DNA from: Nemertoderma westbladi
Taxonomy: Eukaryota > Xenacoelomorpha > Nemertodermatida > Nemertodermatidae
Direction: 5' to 3'
NCBI GenBank assembly: GCA_032718475.1
Contig: JAUCBJ010008086.1
Location: forward strand, 43,123 to 107,122
Length of the DNA: 64,000 bases
A model generated the notes under the pieces. The model saw only the letters and a list, made by a program, of their open reading frames with translations. It was not told the DNA's origin and made no database searches. A program made the translations under genes and the position numbers. Positions 11,658-23,110 of the stretch are shown in pieces; position 1 is the first letter of the stretch, and every line of letters starts with the position of its first letter.

Positions 11658-12279
11658 AAAAATATCCCCACCAAAAAGTGAATAAAAAAACCAAATGTAT
11701 GACATACACTACTGGCGTGGTCGTCGACTGAACTGGTTAATCATTACGTTTCTGTTGGAACATATTTGAGCTTGAGGAAGTAGTGCAGCCGCTTGGTTTA
11801 ATAAATGGTGCTTTCCTGATGAGTTAGTGTGGATGTGGTGAGACCTGGTTGATTAGGCTGGTGGTAATTTGCTAGATTTCCTGAGCTCAGACATTCGGAC
11901 AATTGTCACGAAAATTGCTGGAGTCTGTCAGACAAATTAGTTTAGCACCTTCAGGAAAGATTGCACAAAACCCACAATGTAAATACATAATGTGAATGCA
12001 ACATACATACATATTTTAGTCCTTTAACATTATACAAATTGGTGTTGAGTAACATCGAAATTAATTAATTACACCAAAGATATTAATGCCAAAGCCCTCA
12101 AATATAATGGGACAGTAGTTAATATAGGTAGACAGTAATAAGGAGACATAGATCAGCAAGATAATAGATCCCTAACTGTATTGTATGTACATAGAATGCA
12201 TAGAAAGAAACATATTATAATAATATCCATAATATCTCATCACCTGAACTACTGTATATAGTGTATCTCCTTGCAAGGG
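11658..12279. other. No gene recognised
   Basis: This is an AT-rich spacer between the gypsy remnant and the RLE-element fragment. I see no motif or repeat. Confidence 0.5.
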
Positions 12280-12600
12280 GAGTCTGGGCCGAACAGAGGG
12301 TGGTGTCATTCATTGTTAACCGGTCCCTGGACCGGTCCCTGGAGCAGTGAGTCCGAGCTAAGAAGGTGCACTACAGTGTGGTGTGCGAGGATCGTAGGAT
12401 CTCCTTCACCCCCCTAGTCGGTACCTCCGATGGGGTGTGGTGCAAGGAGGCCGAGATCCCAATTGTGGCTCGGCGGCAGGGGATGCGCAAACGTGGCCTC
12501 GCTTGTGTTTTGGGTGGTGTGCGGAGGCGCCTAGAGTTCGCGCTCCAAACTCATTATGCTTACGGAGAGGGCGAGGGCCGTAATATTTTACAAACTGCAT
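12280..12600 (+). pseudogene. RLE-type non-LTR element, C-terminal fragment
   Basis: A GC-rich island reads RISFTPLVGTSDGVWCKEA followed by an arginine-rich end. This matches in layout the extreme C-terminus of the large minus-strand protein at 53.6-57.0 kb (DFSPFVASCDGVLAPQA). An in-frame stop (TGA at about 12350) and loss of everything upstream make it a remnant. It shows that more than one lineage of this element type has been present here. Confidence 0.55.
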
Positions 12601-13032
12601 GCAGTAATAGTTATGTAAAGTGTAATAGGCCTTACTGGTCTGGTATTTGTTATTGGGTTGGCTAAATCAAAAATCACTGCTATTCTGTATAATACAGTAA
12701 TATAGGATAGGCCAACAAGTAGGCACTGTCACTATTATACCATTTACAAGGATACCTACCATGCAAAACAATACAAGTTGAGTTGTTTTGAGCAAACAAA
12801 TGAAATTAAGTTTACCGGTAGTCAAGCTTAGTCAGTCATACTCCTTTCTGTACTCGTGCGTGGCTACATATCACTACACTACAAACCTACACAGTCAGGC
12901 TAGTCAGTCATATGTAATCGTATCGGTACTACTCGTAAATGTTCAACTTTTACTCATTTGTCATTTTAATAATAAATGACTTGTGTAAGTACCTACCTAA
13001 TATGAGCTAGTGTATGCTGATTTGAAATAATA

Positions 13033-15640
13033 ATGCCAAAGTTGAAGGATGTTCCATGTTTTAATTTGGGGCAGAAGTTATCATGGTTTAATGAAGTAAT
13101 TATAGATATATATGAACTGTCACCAGGAGGTACACTAAGCAATGAACATTCACATAGAACTGCTACTGTAAATTCATATGTAGATTCTTTGATAGAACAG
13201 TGGACAAAGGCATTTGGAGCTGAGCATGTGGCTCACCACACCACGATTAAGAAACATATTCGAAATGGCTTAAAGTCGTATTACAATGATGTGATGTCTA
13301 AAGGTAAACTTAAAGCAGCATTAGCTGGGAAATCACATATAGAACGTTTGAGAGCTTGGTGGAATAAATGTAGAAAATAACAGGCTCTTTGAATGGTTTA
13401 AAAGTTCATCAAATCCAGATGAATTTGAAGAATCGGAAAAGGTATTTTACAATAATCAGAAATCACTAAGGCGAGTAGGATATTTAAATGATAAAGAAGT
13501 AGATGAAGAATACGAAATGTAGAAATTGAGAAGAAATTGTGGCAGCACATGAGGTTGATCGGTATAGAGAGGAATTTATTGATACAGTAGAAATTCAAAG
13601 CACTTCAGCAGGAAGTGAGAAGTTTCACTTCCATCAGCACTATTCACGTTCTGGATTTGCAAAGTATGAGGTAACAATAACAGATGTAGAGGGACAAACA
13701 AATATTTCTGAAAACTGGAATCCTCCAGCGATTCGAAAAGAGATTTTTAAAGAAAATATACAAGCAGCTTGTGCCACAGTATCAGCTGCAACTGGCTTGT
13801 CAGCTGAATTATCCCGAATTGCTGTGCAAAAAAACCTGTGATGTTCTTTATAATCATAAATATTACCTATCTCAAGAATACAGACAAAGTCATCGATATG
13901 AACATGATCTAGAAGTAGTAGAACCAGCTTCAAAACTACAAAAAAAAACAGAAAAATGTACTACTCCACACTCATCAAAACAGTACAAAATTATAGATGG
14001 ATCCTGCCTTCAGCTAAAGTCATAACTCTCCACAAACAGCAACAAGCCGCAACAGAGGATAACTATGCTGGTTTGGTGTTACTAAATAAAACTGATGATA
14101 GTGTTGCAACATGTCAATATGAATCCACTTCACGAAGCTCAATAGATGGTGAATGGCCTGTGATTCTTTTAAACATATCTAATAAGCAATCAAAGGCAAC
14201 CCAACAGTTATTTCAACTTAGGTCAATACTATTTGCTTATGAGGATCGAGCTAACATTATTGGTAGATTAATAGTGGAATCCTATGAAAGAATGGCAACT
14301 GCTTTCTCTATTGCTACTTCCAAGTCTGTTAAAGGAATTCAGTTGTGGGTAAAAACTGATTGCTTGATGACAGATTCAGTATCAAAGAACCCGTTAATTT
14401 AAGATATTGTTTCTGAAACATTTGGATCTGATTATAAACCAAAGCATCTTCTGTGTGACAAATTGGATAACTGCATGCTTAAAGTGTGTGGTGATGTTGA
14501 AAAATGATTACAAATGCAGGATAGGATGTTACGTGCATTACCTGGCATGAGGCCGTTCTTACATGGAACGACTGCAGTAGTGGCTGGTATTAAGAGTATT
14601 TTAAAGCTCATATCACATGATAAGTCAGGTCAAAGTTGCTCGCTTGCAGAGGAGTTTGACAATCTAATAGAGAGTAAAGGTCAAGTTAAGCATCTTGTTC
14701 AATATCACGAACGCCGCTTTTCAAAGTTGGGATATTCAGCAGCCTCCATTTTAGCCTGATTCCACTTCTAACTCAACTACTTAATGAAACACCTAGATCT
14801 AACCTTTTAGTTGATTCATCGAGTATTCGAGAATTTTTGGAATGTGAATTCTTCATAACCGAACTACAGGCACTATCTTACTTTATACACAAAGTAATTC
14901 TTCCTTTGCTAAACTGTATAGAATGTTGTGAACAAGAAGATATTTTCTAAACTGTATGCTGACTTGAAAGATGAAAAGGTTGATACACTAATTGAGTACA
15001 TTGTACAATATAGGCACATACCAGTCTATGAGCCAACTTCTGATATTGGAAAGACATTGGTTAATAGAATATGTACAGAAGCAGCTGAAGGTTTAAGAAT
15101 TCAGAGAGGTAGGGAATATGGCTTTGGAGATGTGTGGCAGAAATCGAGGGGAACTACTGAAGTAGACGAGTTAGATGTGGAAGAACGAAAAGGCTTACAG
15201 AACATTTCGTAATATAATTGCAGAGAGAGAGTTGGTGGTCGGTGGTCTTTGACAAGAGATCATGGGTTGCCAAGTTTCGAAATCACAAATTCAAGGCTAA
15301 AGGTATTTGTACAGATATGCAGCCATACAATACTCCGAGAACAAAACATGTTGACAAAACTGTTCGGGCTATACAGAAAGCATTAAGTATATGAGAAGAA
15401 GCTTGGGATGATGAACAAAAACGCATGAATGATAAAATATAGAAACTAAGATGAAGAATGGTATTAAAGAATGCACATACACAAATTGTCTTCTAAAATC
15501 ATGTAAGAGTTGGAATGGTCCTTGTACATCATCAGAAGAATTGCTACAAATAGTGTGCCGAAAGCCAGACCAGAAAGATCAAATCATCAAAACAGAGCTA
15601 GCGAATTTCGTTCATACACATACATAAGAGTGATAGACTT
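13033..15640 (+). pseudogene. Decayed large ORF of unknown family
   Basis: A chain of ORFs on the same strand (13033-13380, 13539-13841, 13956-14402, 14514-14759, 14928-15212 and a broken tail to about 15640) reads as one former protein of more than 800 residues, interrupted by single stops and at least one frameshift near 13380-13540. Readable segments include HRTATVNSYVDSLIEQW, FHFHQHYSRSGFAKYEV, ISENWNPPAIRKEIF, MTDSVSKN, YHERRFSKLGYSAASIL and GREYGFGDVW. The tail has cysteines (CTYTNCLLKSCKSWNGPC). I cannot assign a function. The protein looks like a multi-copy, possibly transposon-borne family. Confidence 0.6.
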
Positions 15641-16002
15641 GGCCGTGAAGATCTATTCTACCTTAATGGTATTACTGGTAATATTGTAATCGATTTTTCG
15701 CGCCTCCATAGGCAAACATACAAAATACACTTCCTCATGACTCTGATTTAAAAACGAAATAATTACAACATAATTATTCCCCCTTTCCTATCCCGCTGTA
15801 ACATTCATCCCAGAGATATTCACCGAAATATTCATCCTAGATATATTCACCAAAATATTCATCTCAGAATATTATCCAATATCCCATATTATGACTCATA
15901 TGACTCATTGTCCCAACCCAGACCTCCTTAGTCATGGCGGGCATGCCAAGCCCTGCCTTGTGCACCCAATACAGTCCATCCAGGGTACTTTCCAGGGTCC
16001 AT
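15641..16002. other. No gene recognised; CA-rich spacer
   Basis: The sequence includes a short run of related ATATTCACC units (15815-15880). It may be part of the putative LTR that follows, whose left border is uncertain. Confidence 0.4.
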
Positions 16003-16496
16003 TGTTATCCAATACATCCCTTCCCTTACACCAGCCCCCAGCACACAGCCTACTGCCACCACCCAATAGCAGTAGGGAATGATTGACTAGTCACCTTCAA
16101 AACTCCATCCAGGTACCAAATTAATTAGTCTATTATAATGAGTAATCATACTTTAACATGGTTTGAACGTAAAGTCTCTGCCCAGAAGTCCACCTGTGCG
16201 CAGGTGATAATTAGGGGTCAACTCCATATTGACCCCACATCGGGTTATAAATAGGGCCGCATCAGGACAAAAAACAAGAGTCTTCAACCCCAGCTGCCTG
16301 CAGTGAGCCCTGCTCCTCAGTACAGCAAAAGTTTAGCCTAGAAGTCAGCTCTGTTCCAAGTTGGGGCCGTCTTTGTTGCTGGGTCGGGCCTGCGAAAGGC
16401 GTTGCGATTGCCAAAATGTTCAAAAATGGTATTCCCCATTTCTGTTTTTACAATAAAACTATTTAATTCAAATTTTTAATCTTATCAAGCGTTACA
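16003..16496 (+). mobile_element. Putative solo LTR
   Basis: The stretch has the layout of an LTR: TGT at one end and ACA at the other, a GGGTTATAAATAGGG TATA region (about 16243-16257), a likely transcription start shortly after, and an AATAAA signal near 16452. No target duplication was found at these borders and no internal domain follows, so boundaries are tentative. It could instead be a host promoter. Confidence 0.4.
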
Positions 16497-16581
16497 GTAG
16501 ATTACAACTTGAGCACGAAATAAAATAAAAAATTTATCACCCGTCATATAAAGTTACCAATAACATCATCATATAATATAA

Positions 16582-17930
16582 GCTACAAAGCTTTACAATA
16601 GGATTCTATTAAATCGCTTCATGGATCCCATTGAGAGACTGCTCCGTGGAAATCAGAATGGGTTCCGTAACGGTCGTGGGACCATGGAGCCCATTTTGGA
16701 ACTTAGAAGGATAATTGAAGAATTATCAAAAAAGATTGACAGGCATCTGGCTGTTATCTTTGTTGACTTCTTCAAGGCCTTTGATTCAGTCTCTCGCTCA
16801 CGTATGTTCAGCATACTTTCATTATATGGGATTCCTGATGAAATTATTGCAGCAATCAGATCAGTATACGATGGTTCGACAACATTTGTGTCTACTGTTG
16901 ACGGTGACACAGAACCATTTGAAGTGTTATGGGGCGTCCTCCAAGGAGACACACTTGCACCATTCTTGTTCATTATTGTGGTTGACTATGTTCTACGCAT
17001 GTCCTTAGATCATCATAATGATGATGGGGTGATGATATCTCCACCTACTGGCTCCAGAAGTAGAGGAAATCCTGCCAAGTACCTAACTGATCTAGACTTT
17101 GCTGATGACTTAGGAGTACTCTCAGAATCATTAGAGGGAGCCCAACGGCTCCTCAGCTCATTAGAACATGCTGCTTCTAGTGTTGGTCTTTTTATTAACT
17201 CCAGAAAGACCAAAATTTTGACAGTTAACTTTGAAAGTCCTCAGCAAGTCTCTGATCGGATGAGCATAAGCTCAAAGGATGGTATGCTTGAGCATGTGGA
17301 CGACTTCTGTTACCTGGGATCATGGATCCGGAAGTCAGGTGAGGAGGACCTTCGAATACGTAAGGGAAAGGCATGGGCAGCCTTGAATAGGCTTTCCAGG
17401 ATTTGGAAGTCACCGAGAATTAATCGGAAACTTAAGGTCCGATTATTTAGAGCATCAGTAGTTCCAGTACTCCTCTACGGGAGTCCGTGCTGGGCTCTAA
17501 CTGCTGAGGACACCAAATCTCTGGATGGCACATTCACAAGAATGCTACGCCGGGTTCATTGTGTCAAGTACAATGCACACATCTCCAACCAGACACTATA
17601 TAACATTGGAAGTGTCTCATTGGTTCCCCCAAGCTTGACACTAGAACAAAATTGCCTCCGCTTTGCAGGACATTGCTTTCGCCGTGAGGACCAGCCAGTG
17701 CATAATCTTGTACTTTGGCAGCCTCATGGAGTGAATAAGCATGGTGGACAGCCCATGACTTTTTTGAGACGCATCTTAAAGGACACTGGCCTTGAAGATG
17801 CGGATGATCTAGCAAATGTCATGGGTGATAGGGGGTTGTGGCGGTGCAATTTTGTTGACAAGCCGGCACAGCATTCTTAAAAATGCAGCTGCAATGCAGC
17901 ATGCCTATCCTAGTAGTATAACTATGAATT
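16582..17930 (+). mobile_element. RTE-like family A, 5'-truncated element with open RT
   Basis: The frame opens at 16582 with the conserved KLYNRILLNRF motif, so the ATG at 16621 is internal to the original protein, and it closes with TAA at 17878. RT motifs are present in order: QNGFRNGRGT, the palm VIFVDFFKAFDSV (first catalytic Asp), GVLQGDTLAPFLF, and the FADD box within DLDFADDLGVLS. The RT thumb and the C-terminal region (LRRVHCVKYN, RFAGHCFRRED) follow. No endonuclease remains. The 3' UTR ends CCTATCCTAGTAGTA, a short trinucleotide tail like those of RTE elements. Other copies lie at 3.0, 5.9 and 58.3 kb. The RTE clade assignment rests on motif style and tail, not on a search. Confidence 0.85.
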
Positions 17931-18392
17931 GCAGCAATTGTATTTTGAACATTAGGGTTAACTTTTCCTAATGAAGATGTTGGTTCAATGAACAAATTCA
18001 CATTAGTTTTTAAAAATAATTTTAGTCATGTTCAAAATAGAATCATTAATACAAGGAATTCCAAATAATGAAGTGCTACGGCTACCACAGTACTGGCCTA
18101 ACGGCCATATACGTAACCGGCCATTACGGCCTAACGTGTTGTCGATATGGCCTTAAAAAAAGAGGCCAGTTCTTTTTACACTATTTTGATATGGGGAGAG
18201 TTCTATAAATTGTCATTTGCTGCAATTTGGTCAACGGACGTAATTGAAGCCTCCTCGTTAAGCAAAATAAACAATTTTATGGTAGCTAGTGTTTTAGGAG
18301 GTTTAGCTAGTAATTTCGACACTGGTTCCGATATCCTACTTCCCTCTATATATTTTTGTAGTAGCTAGTTCTTGTTACTATTTGTATAGAAA
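17931..18392. other. No gene recognised
   Basis: A cluster of GGCC-containing words (TAACGGCCATA, ATTACGGCCTAACG, ATATGGCC) occurs at 18090-18150. No supportable gene. Confidence 0.5.
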
Positions 18393-18395
18393 ATG

Positions 18396-18465
18396 TTCCA
18401 GAACATGTTAGCTATTCATTTTAAGAAAAAATCACGTTCTAGAACAAATATTTTTTGTTCTAGAA
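18396..18465. promoter_or_regulatory. Cluster of three TTCnnGAA palindromes
   Basis: TTCCAGAA (18396-18403), TTCTAGAA (18437-18444) and TTCTAGAA (18458-18465) fall within 70 bp. TTCnnGAA is the core of heat-shock elements. The last two also form a hairpin. It lies at the broken 5' edge of the copia remnant. Function is unproven. Confidence 0.3.
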
Positions 18466-18479
18466 CATTTTTTAGAAGA

Positions 18480-20150
18480 GCAAAATGGTATAGCTGTAAG
18501 GAAAAATAGGACCATGGTAGAGTGTGTTAGGGCAATGTTAGATAATGCAGGCCTCACAAAGAATTCTGGGCTGAAGCAATATAGACAGCAACCTATATAC
18601 AAAATAGGACTTTAACAAGAGCTGTTGATGGATTTGTTCCAGTTGAAGGATTCTATGGCAAGAAACCATCCATAGCTGGATCCACCTATCCAAAAACTTA
18701 AGAAATGGGATATGAAAAGTGTAAGGCAAATTTTCATAGGATATTCGGGGGAGACCAAGGGATACCGTGTGTATAATCCAGCAACAAAGAAAGCCATAAT
18801 CAGTCATGACATAAGATTTAATGAGAGCTGTTTCGGAGGCCGTATTCGTAAAACTGAATATGTTGCTGATAAAAACTTAGATGAGTCTGAAGTAGAGGAC
18901 TCTGAGAGGGCTCTAGATATAAAGGAGGAGGATAAGATACCTGTGGTGGTAGAGGTTGAGAACAAAAATCCTACCTTAAGGCGTCCATCAAGAGCTACAA
19001 AGGCACCAGAACGCTACGGTCAACTTGCAGACAAAAATCAAGTCGAAAATGAAATATTCTTAACATATAATGAAGAACCAAAGACAATTACTGAAGCATT
19101 AGCTGGGGAACATTCAAAGGAATGGTACCAAGCAATTAATTCGGAATACAAGTCACTAATAGACAATGAAACATGGGAATTGGTAGAATTGCCCGAAGGA
19201 AGGGAAGAGTTGGTTGTAAATGGACATTCAAGGTCAAAACTGATTCTGAGGTCAATGTTGATAGGTATAAAGCCAGATTGGTTGCACAGGGATATAGCCA
19301 ACAACCTGGAGTATATTTCACTGAGACTTTTTCACCAGTTTCTCGCTGTACTTCAATACGAACTGTTCTTGCTATAGCAAACGAGCTAAACCTCGATGTG
19401 CACCAAATGGATGTCCAAACTGGGTTCTTAAATGGAAGATTAGAAGAAAACATATATATGAAACAACCAGAGGGTTTTATTAAAACTGGCAATGAACATT
19501 TAGTTTGTAAACTTGAGAAAAGTATATATGGACTAAAACAAGCTACATGGTGTTGGTTTGATACAATGGATGATTACTTGAAGAGAATTGGATATATACC
19601 ATCTCATGGAGACCCTTGTGTTTACATTAAATATATTGGGAGTACTTTTATCATTCTTACATTATATGTCGATGACTTAATTATGGCGTCTAATAACCTA
19701 TAAATATTAGATAAGGATAAAATATTACTAAAGACAAAGTTTAGAATGAAGGATTTGGGAGACATGGAATACTGCTTGGGGATAAAGATAACAAGAGATA
19801 GAAGTAACAGAACAATGAAACTTACTCAGCAAACCTACCTAGAATCTCTATTGATGAAATTTGGCATGGAAAACACGAATCCAGTGTCGACCCCTCTGGA
19901 AATAGGTTGTGCACTTGCACCTAATGATTACGATGCTGCCGAACCAAGAGTATACCAAGCAATCATGGGATGTCTCACATATGTTGTTTATGCTACACGT
20001 CCAGACCTAGCAAGCGCTCTCAGTCAGGTAAATCAGTTCTGTTCCAATCCTGGGGAGGCGCATTGGAAAGCTCTCAAGCGTATTCTTCGATACATCAAAG
20101 GGACAATGGAAATTGGGTTAACTTTCAAGGGGAGCTTTAAAGTTGTATTT
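18480..20150 (+). pseudogene. Ty1/copia retrotransposon remnant (integrase, RT)
   Basis: The end of the integrase is readable from about 18480 (NGIAVRKNRTMVE, then FIGYSGETKGYRVYNP) with two stops near 18580-18700. The reverse transcriptase follows: WELVELPEG, a frameshift near 19205, [48 protein letters not shown], and the catalytic YVDD. A TAA stop at 19701 interrupts it before MKDLGDMEYCLGI. The start of the RNase H region (RPDLASALSQVNQF) ends near 20150. Gag, protease and the integrase N-terminus are missing. The copia assignment is firm from the YVDD and GYSQ contexts. Confidence 0.9.
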
Positions 20151-20258
20151 TGTATTTTAAAATTGTATTTCTAAAAGAATGCTAGCCGATATAATGACCT
20201 AACAGTTACCGAAAGCAACATTTGAAAACCTAAGAAAAAGTTTTATAGACTAATTAGC

Positions 20259-20267
20259 GAGGGGGAG
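20259..20267 (+). promoter_or_regulatory. Copia polypurine tract
   Basis: GAGGGGGAG directly precedes a TGATGGAA LTR start, the expected plus-strand primer position of a copia element. Confidence 0.7.
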
Positions 20268-20535
20268 TGATGGAAACTAAGATCAGTTCGCTAATTATTA
20301 TTATTTAACTTTTATATGACCTAAGTTACCTTTTCTTGGTGAAGGTGAAGGTGTATTCTATTAGTATTATAATTGTTTATGGCCTTCTGTTGTGCTCTTC
20401 CCAGTACATGTCCGGACAGTTTGAATATTATGGTTTTACAAACAGCTTTTACTTTTCAATACTCTAGCTACTAATTTAGGTAGGACAGTTAAACCCATAG
20501 AGAATTGCGACCGGTATATTTATAATTTATTATTG
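20268..20535 (+). mobile_element. Copia 3' LTR (right border uncertain)
   Basis: The LTR begins TGATGGAAAC right after the polypurine tract and continues toward the tRNA-like repeat at about 20545. No 5' LTR remains to compare, so the right border is approximate. Confidence 0.55.
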
Positions 20536-20544
20536 GTGTTATGG

Positions 20545-20870
20545 GTGAATGAGTGAGTGGTTTCAAACACTACCCTTTCATTGTAGCGAGTGGTTAAAGA
20601 CGGCCAAGTACGGTAGGGTTGAGCACAGTGGCAGCATATGATGGTATTGACAGATGGGGGGCCATGATGAGGTAAATTGCAGACATACAAGGTATCAGAT
20701 AGTATTTCCAGGTCTATCTTTTACCTGAGCTGCCAGCTGAATGGTTAGAGCGTCAGACTTCCAACCCGGAGGTCACCAGTTCGATCCCACCTGGATGTCA
20801 TTGCCGACTTTGCAAAAACTGTGCCCAAAAAAAAGTTATAATAATATGAAACCACTCATTCACCAATAAT
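20545..20870 (+). mobile_element. tRNA-like repeat with terminal inverted repeats, copy 2
   Basis: The ends are inverted copies: GGTGAATGAGTGAGTGGTTTCA at the left and TGAAACCACTCATTCACC at the right. Inside is a tRNA-like stretch (about 20735-20800) with an A-box-like TGGTTAGAGCGT and a B-box AGTTCGATCCC. It therefore combines MITE-style ends with a pol III promoter-like core. A second copy lies inverted at 2674-2970. Confidence 0.7.
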
Positions 20871-21121
20871 AAATTTAAAATTATGGTTATTATATGCAGT
20901 TTTTTATTATTTGGGACATTTTTTTTTTTATTTAGCTGAGCTTTTAAAACTCTCCATCTTGTTTTTTCATTTTTAACGTTGATTAACTATTATTTTACAT
21001 AAATATACTAATACAAATAATATGTATGTCAACAGTAGCTACAGTAAAGGTTGAATGGTGAAGGGAATTAGAGTTGTGGAGTGAGATTTGGGATATAATA
21101 CAATAGTGCATAGTGCATAGT

Positions 21122-22370
21122 GCTATTACTCCAAGTATGACGTCTGCACTTTTCCCCAAAATGTTGACCCCCTCCCTCCCCTAAATCAGATGTCATCAGA
21201 TAGGCGTTGACCCCCCCCCCCCCCCCCCCCCTCTCCCCTAAATCAAATTAAAAAAATTTTCGGGTCCTAATCACTGAAACATGGTGACTGGTAACTGAAA
21301 CAGAAGGTCGTGCTACGGGCCTTCGGGGGCTTCGAACAATTAAAATAGGCAAGCTATTTACTCTTCTGCTATATCTCTTCTAGCACCTATAAATGAACAT
21401 GCTGACGTCAGATTTTGGCTGATCCCCTCCCCTCCCCCCATCAGCACGTCATCAGATTTTCATTGACATTGCCCTGCTCTCTAATACGCTAGCAGATGCA
21501 CAGCTTCTACTAGATAAAGTGGAGAGGGCTGCTAAGGAGGTTGGATTGCATATAAATGCTACCAAGACCGAATTCATGACCTTTAATGTTGATGGAAACT
21601 TGACAACCATTGATAATAATCAACTAAGGCAGGTCGATGACTTCCAGTACCTTGGATCATGGATAGAGAGTAGCAAAAAGGACATAGAGGTTAGGAAAGC
21701 AAAGGCTTGGGTAGCTCTATCAAAAATGGATACCATCTGGAAATCAGATCTCTCCAGGCACCTGAAGACCAAGTTCTTTCGAGCCACAGTGGAAAGTGTA
21801 TTTTTATACGGGGGTGAGACCTGGACACTGACTAAATCACTTGAACAACGAATTGATGGTTGCTACACAAGACTACTAAGGGCAGCCCTAAACATCAGCT
21901 GGAGACAACACATGACAAACGCCGAGCTTTATGGTACAATACCACCTGTATCAACCACCCTCCGTGAACGCAGATTAAGATTCAGTGGCCACTGCTGGCG
22001 AAGTAAAGACGAGGTCATACCAGATCTACTTCTCTGGCAACCAACTCATGGAAAGCGTAGTCGTGGACGACCTGCCATAACATATATAGATCAACTTGAA
22101 AGGGATACTGAACTTGGGAGAAACGAAATTGCGACAACTATGGAGAATCGGGAAGCCTGGAAGGATCGCATTTCCACTGTCCGAGTTCGCTCGACCTAGT
22201 AGTAGTAGTAGTAGTAGCTATATCTCTTCTAGCACCTATAAATGAACATGCTGACGTCAGATTTTGGCTGACCCCTCCCCTCCCCTCCCCCCATCAGCAC
22301 GTCATCAGATTTTCCCAACCCCCCCCCCCCCCCCCCCCCTAAAGTGCTGACGTCTTACTTGGACGGCCCC
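21122..22370. mobile_element. MITE with CCAAGTAAGACGTC-type ends, split by an RTE insertion
   Basis: The left end TTACTCCAAGTATGACGTC (21126-21144) is an inverted match of the right end GACGTCTTACTTGGACGG (22349-22366). Between them lie GACCCCCTCCC-type blocks, poly-C runs (21211-21231, 22319-22339) and repeated GACGTCA/GTCATCAGATTTT words. The element is interrupted at 21462-22216. The same type of end appears at the right edge of the window (63968). Confidence 0.7.
21462..22216 (+). mobile_element. RTE-like family B, 5'-truncated 3' end
   Basis: An ORF from about 21490 to 22199 encodes the RT thumb and C-terminal part of a second RTE-like family: VERAAKEVGLHINATKTEF, FQYLGSWIESS, KAWVALSKMD, LYGGETWTL, LRFSGHCWRSKDE. 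It is clearly related to, but distinct from, family A. A TAG repeat (about seven units, 22197-22217) forms the 3' tail. Near-identical direct duplications of 94-98 bp flank it (21368-21461 and 22217-22314). The catalytic RT part is absent. Confidence 0.85.
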
Positions 22371-22375
22371 ATATG

Positions 22376-23110
22376 TAATTGACCAACAACTTCTACAATT
22401 ATAGGAAATTTATTTAATCTACTAGAAAGCCCGGACTTTCTAGTTAGACCGCAAGCTGGCACAAAGTGAGAAATTAAGTGTTATCAATGGATTAAAAGTC
22501 ATATGAACTGAACTGCCTTTGGAAATTTCTGCTTAATGAGTTTCCCCAGTGACAATAATAATTAGATATTATAATTCTTTATAATAACCAAATTTAATTG
22601 ATTACCAAATCATTCTGAACAAAATAATTAATTTCAACCAATAAAAGTTGTAAACAACACAATTATGCAATGGAATATCAAATAAGACAATTGATTCCAG
22701 ATGAGATCCGGCCAAAAAATCGACGTGGCTCAAATTTTTTTCAATTACGATTCTTCCATTCCGTGCTCGGATTACACGCGACCGACCCCCTTGTAGATAA
22801 TTTATCTGGGCTCGGACTCACGAATCAATCTCCAGTGTCGCCAGTTAGAGAATTTGTAGTCCCCATTCATGAAACATATCAATTACAATCGGGTGACTCC
22901 ATTGGCTGTTTCTTTAATGCATAGTGAACGTTATCAGGATGGACAACTCGGGAAGATCAAAAGATGAGACCGTAGAGTTGGCCATCACGATTTAATATTT
23001 GTCGAGCATCCCGTTGCTGAGCAGTTTCACTGCCACGCATTATTGTAGTTGCAACTCGATCCACTGTCCGGCGAGTTGCCCATTCCGCGGCAGATTCTAA
23101 AGATAGCACT
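22376..23110. other. No gene recognised
   Basis: An 84-codon ORF at 22670-22924 has no motif I know. Its segment around CTCGGACTCACGA weakly recalls the 61-bp tandem units at 8758-8977. The BEL copy 1 LTR begins at 23111. Confidence 0.4.

Noticed and set aside
20735-20800. Functional tRNA gene
   Set aside because: The A and B boxes are present but the cloverleaf stems do not pair properly and it is embedded in a repeat.
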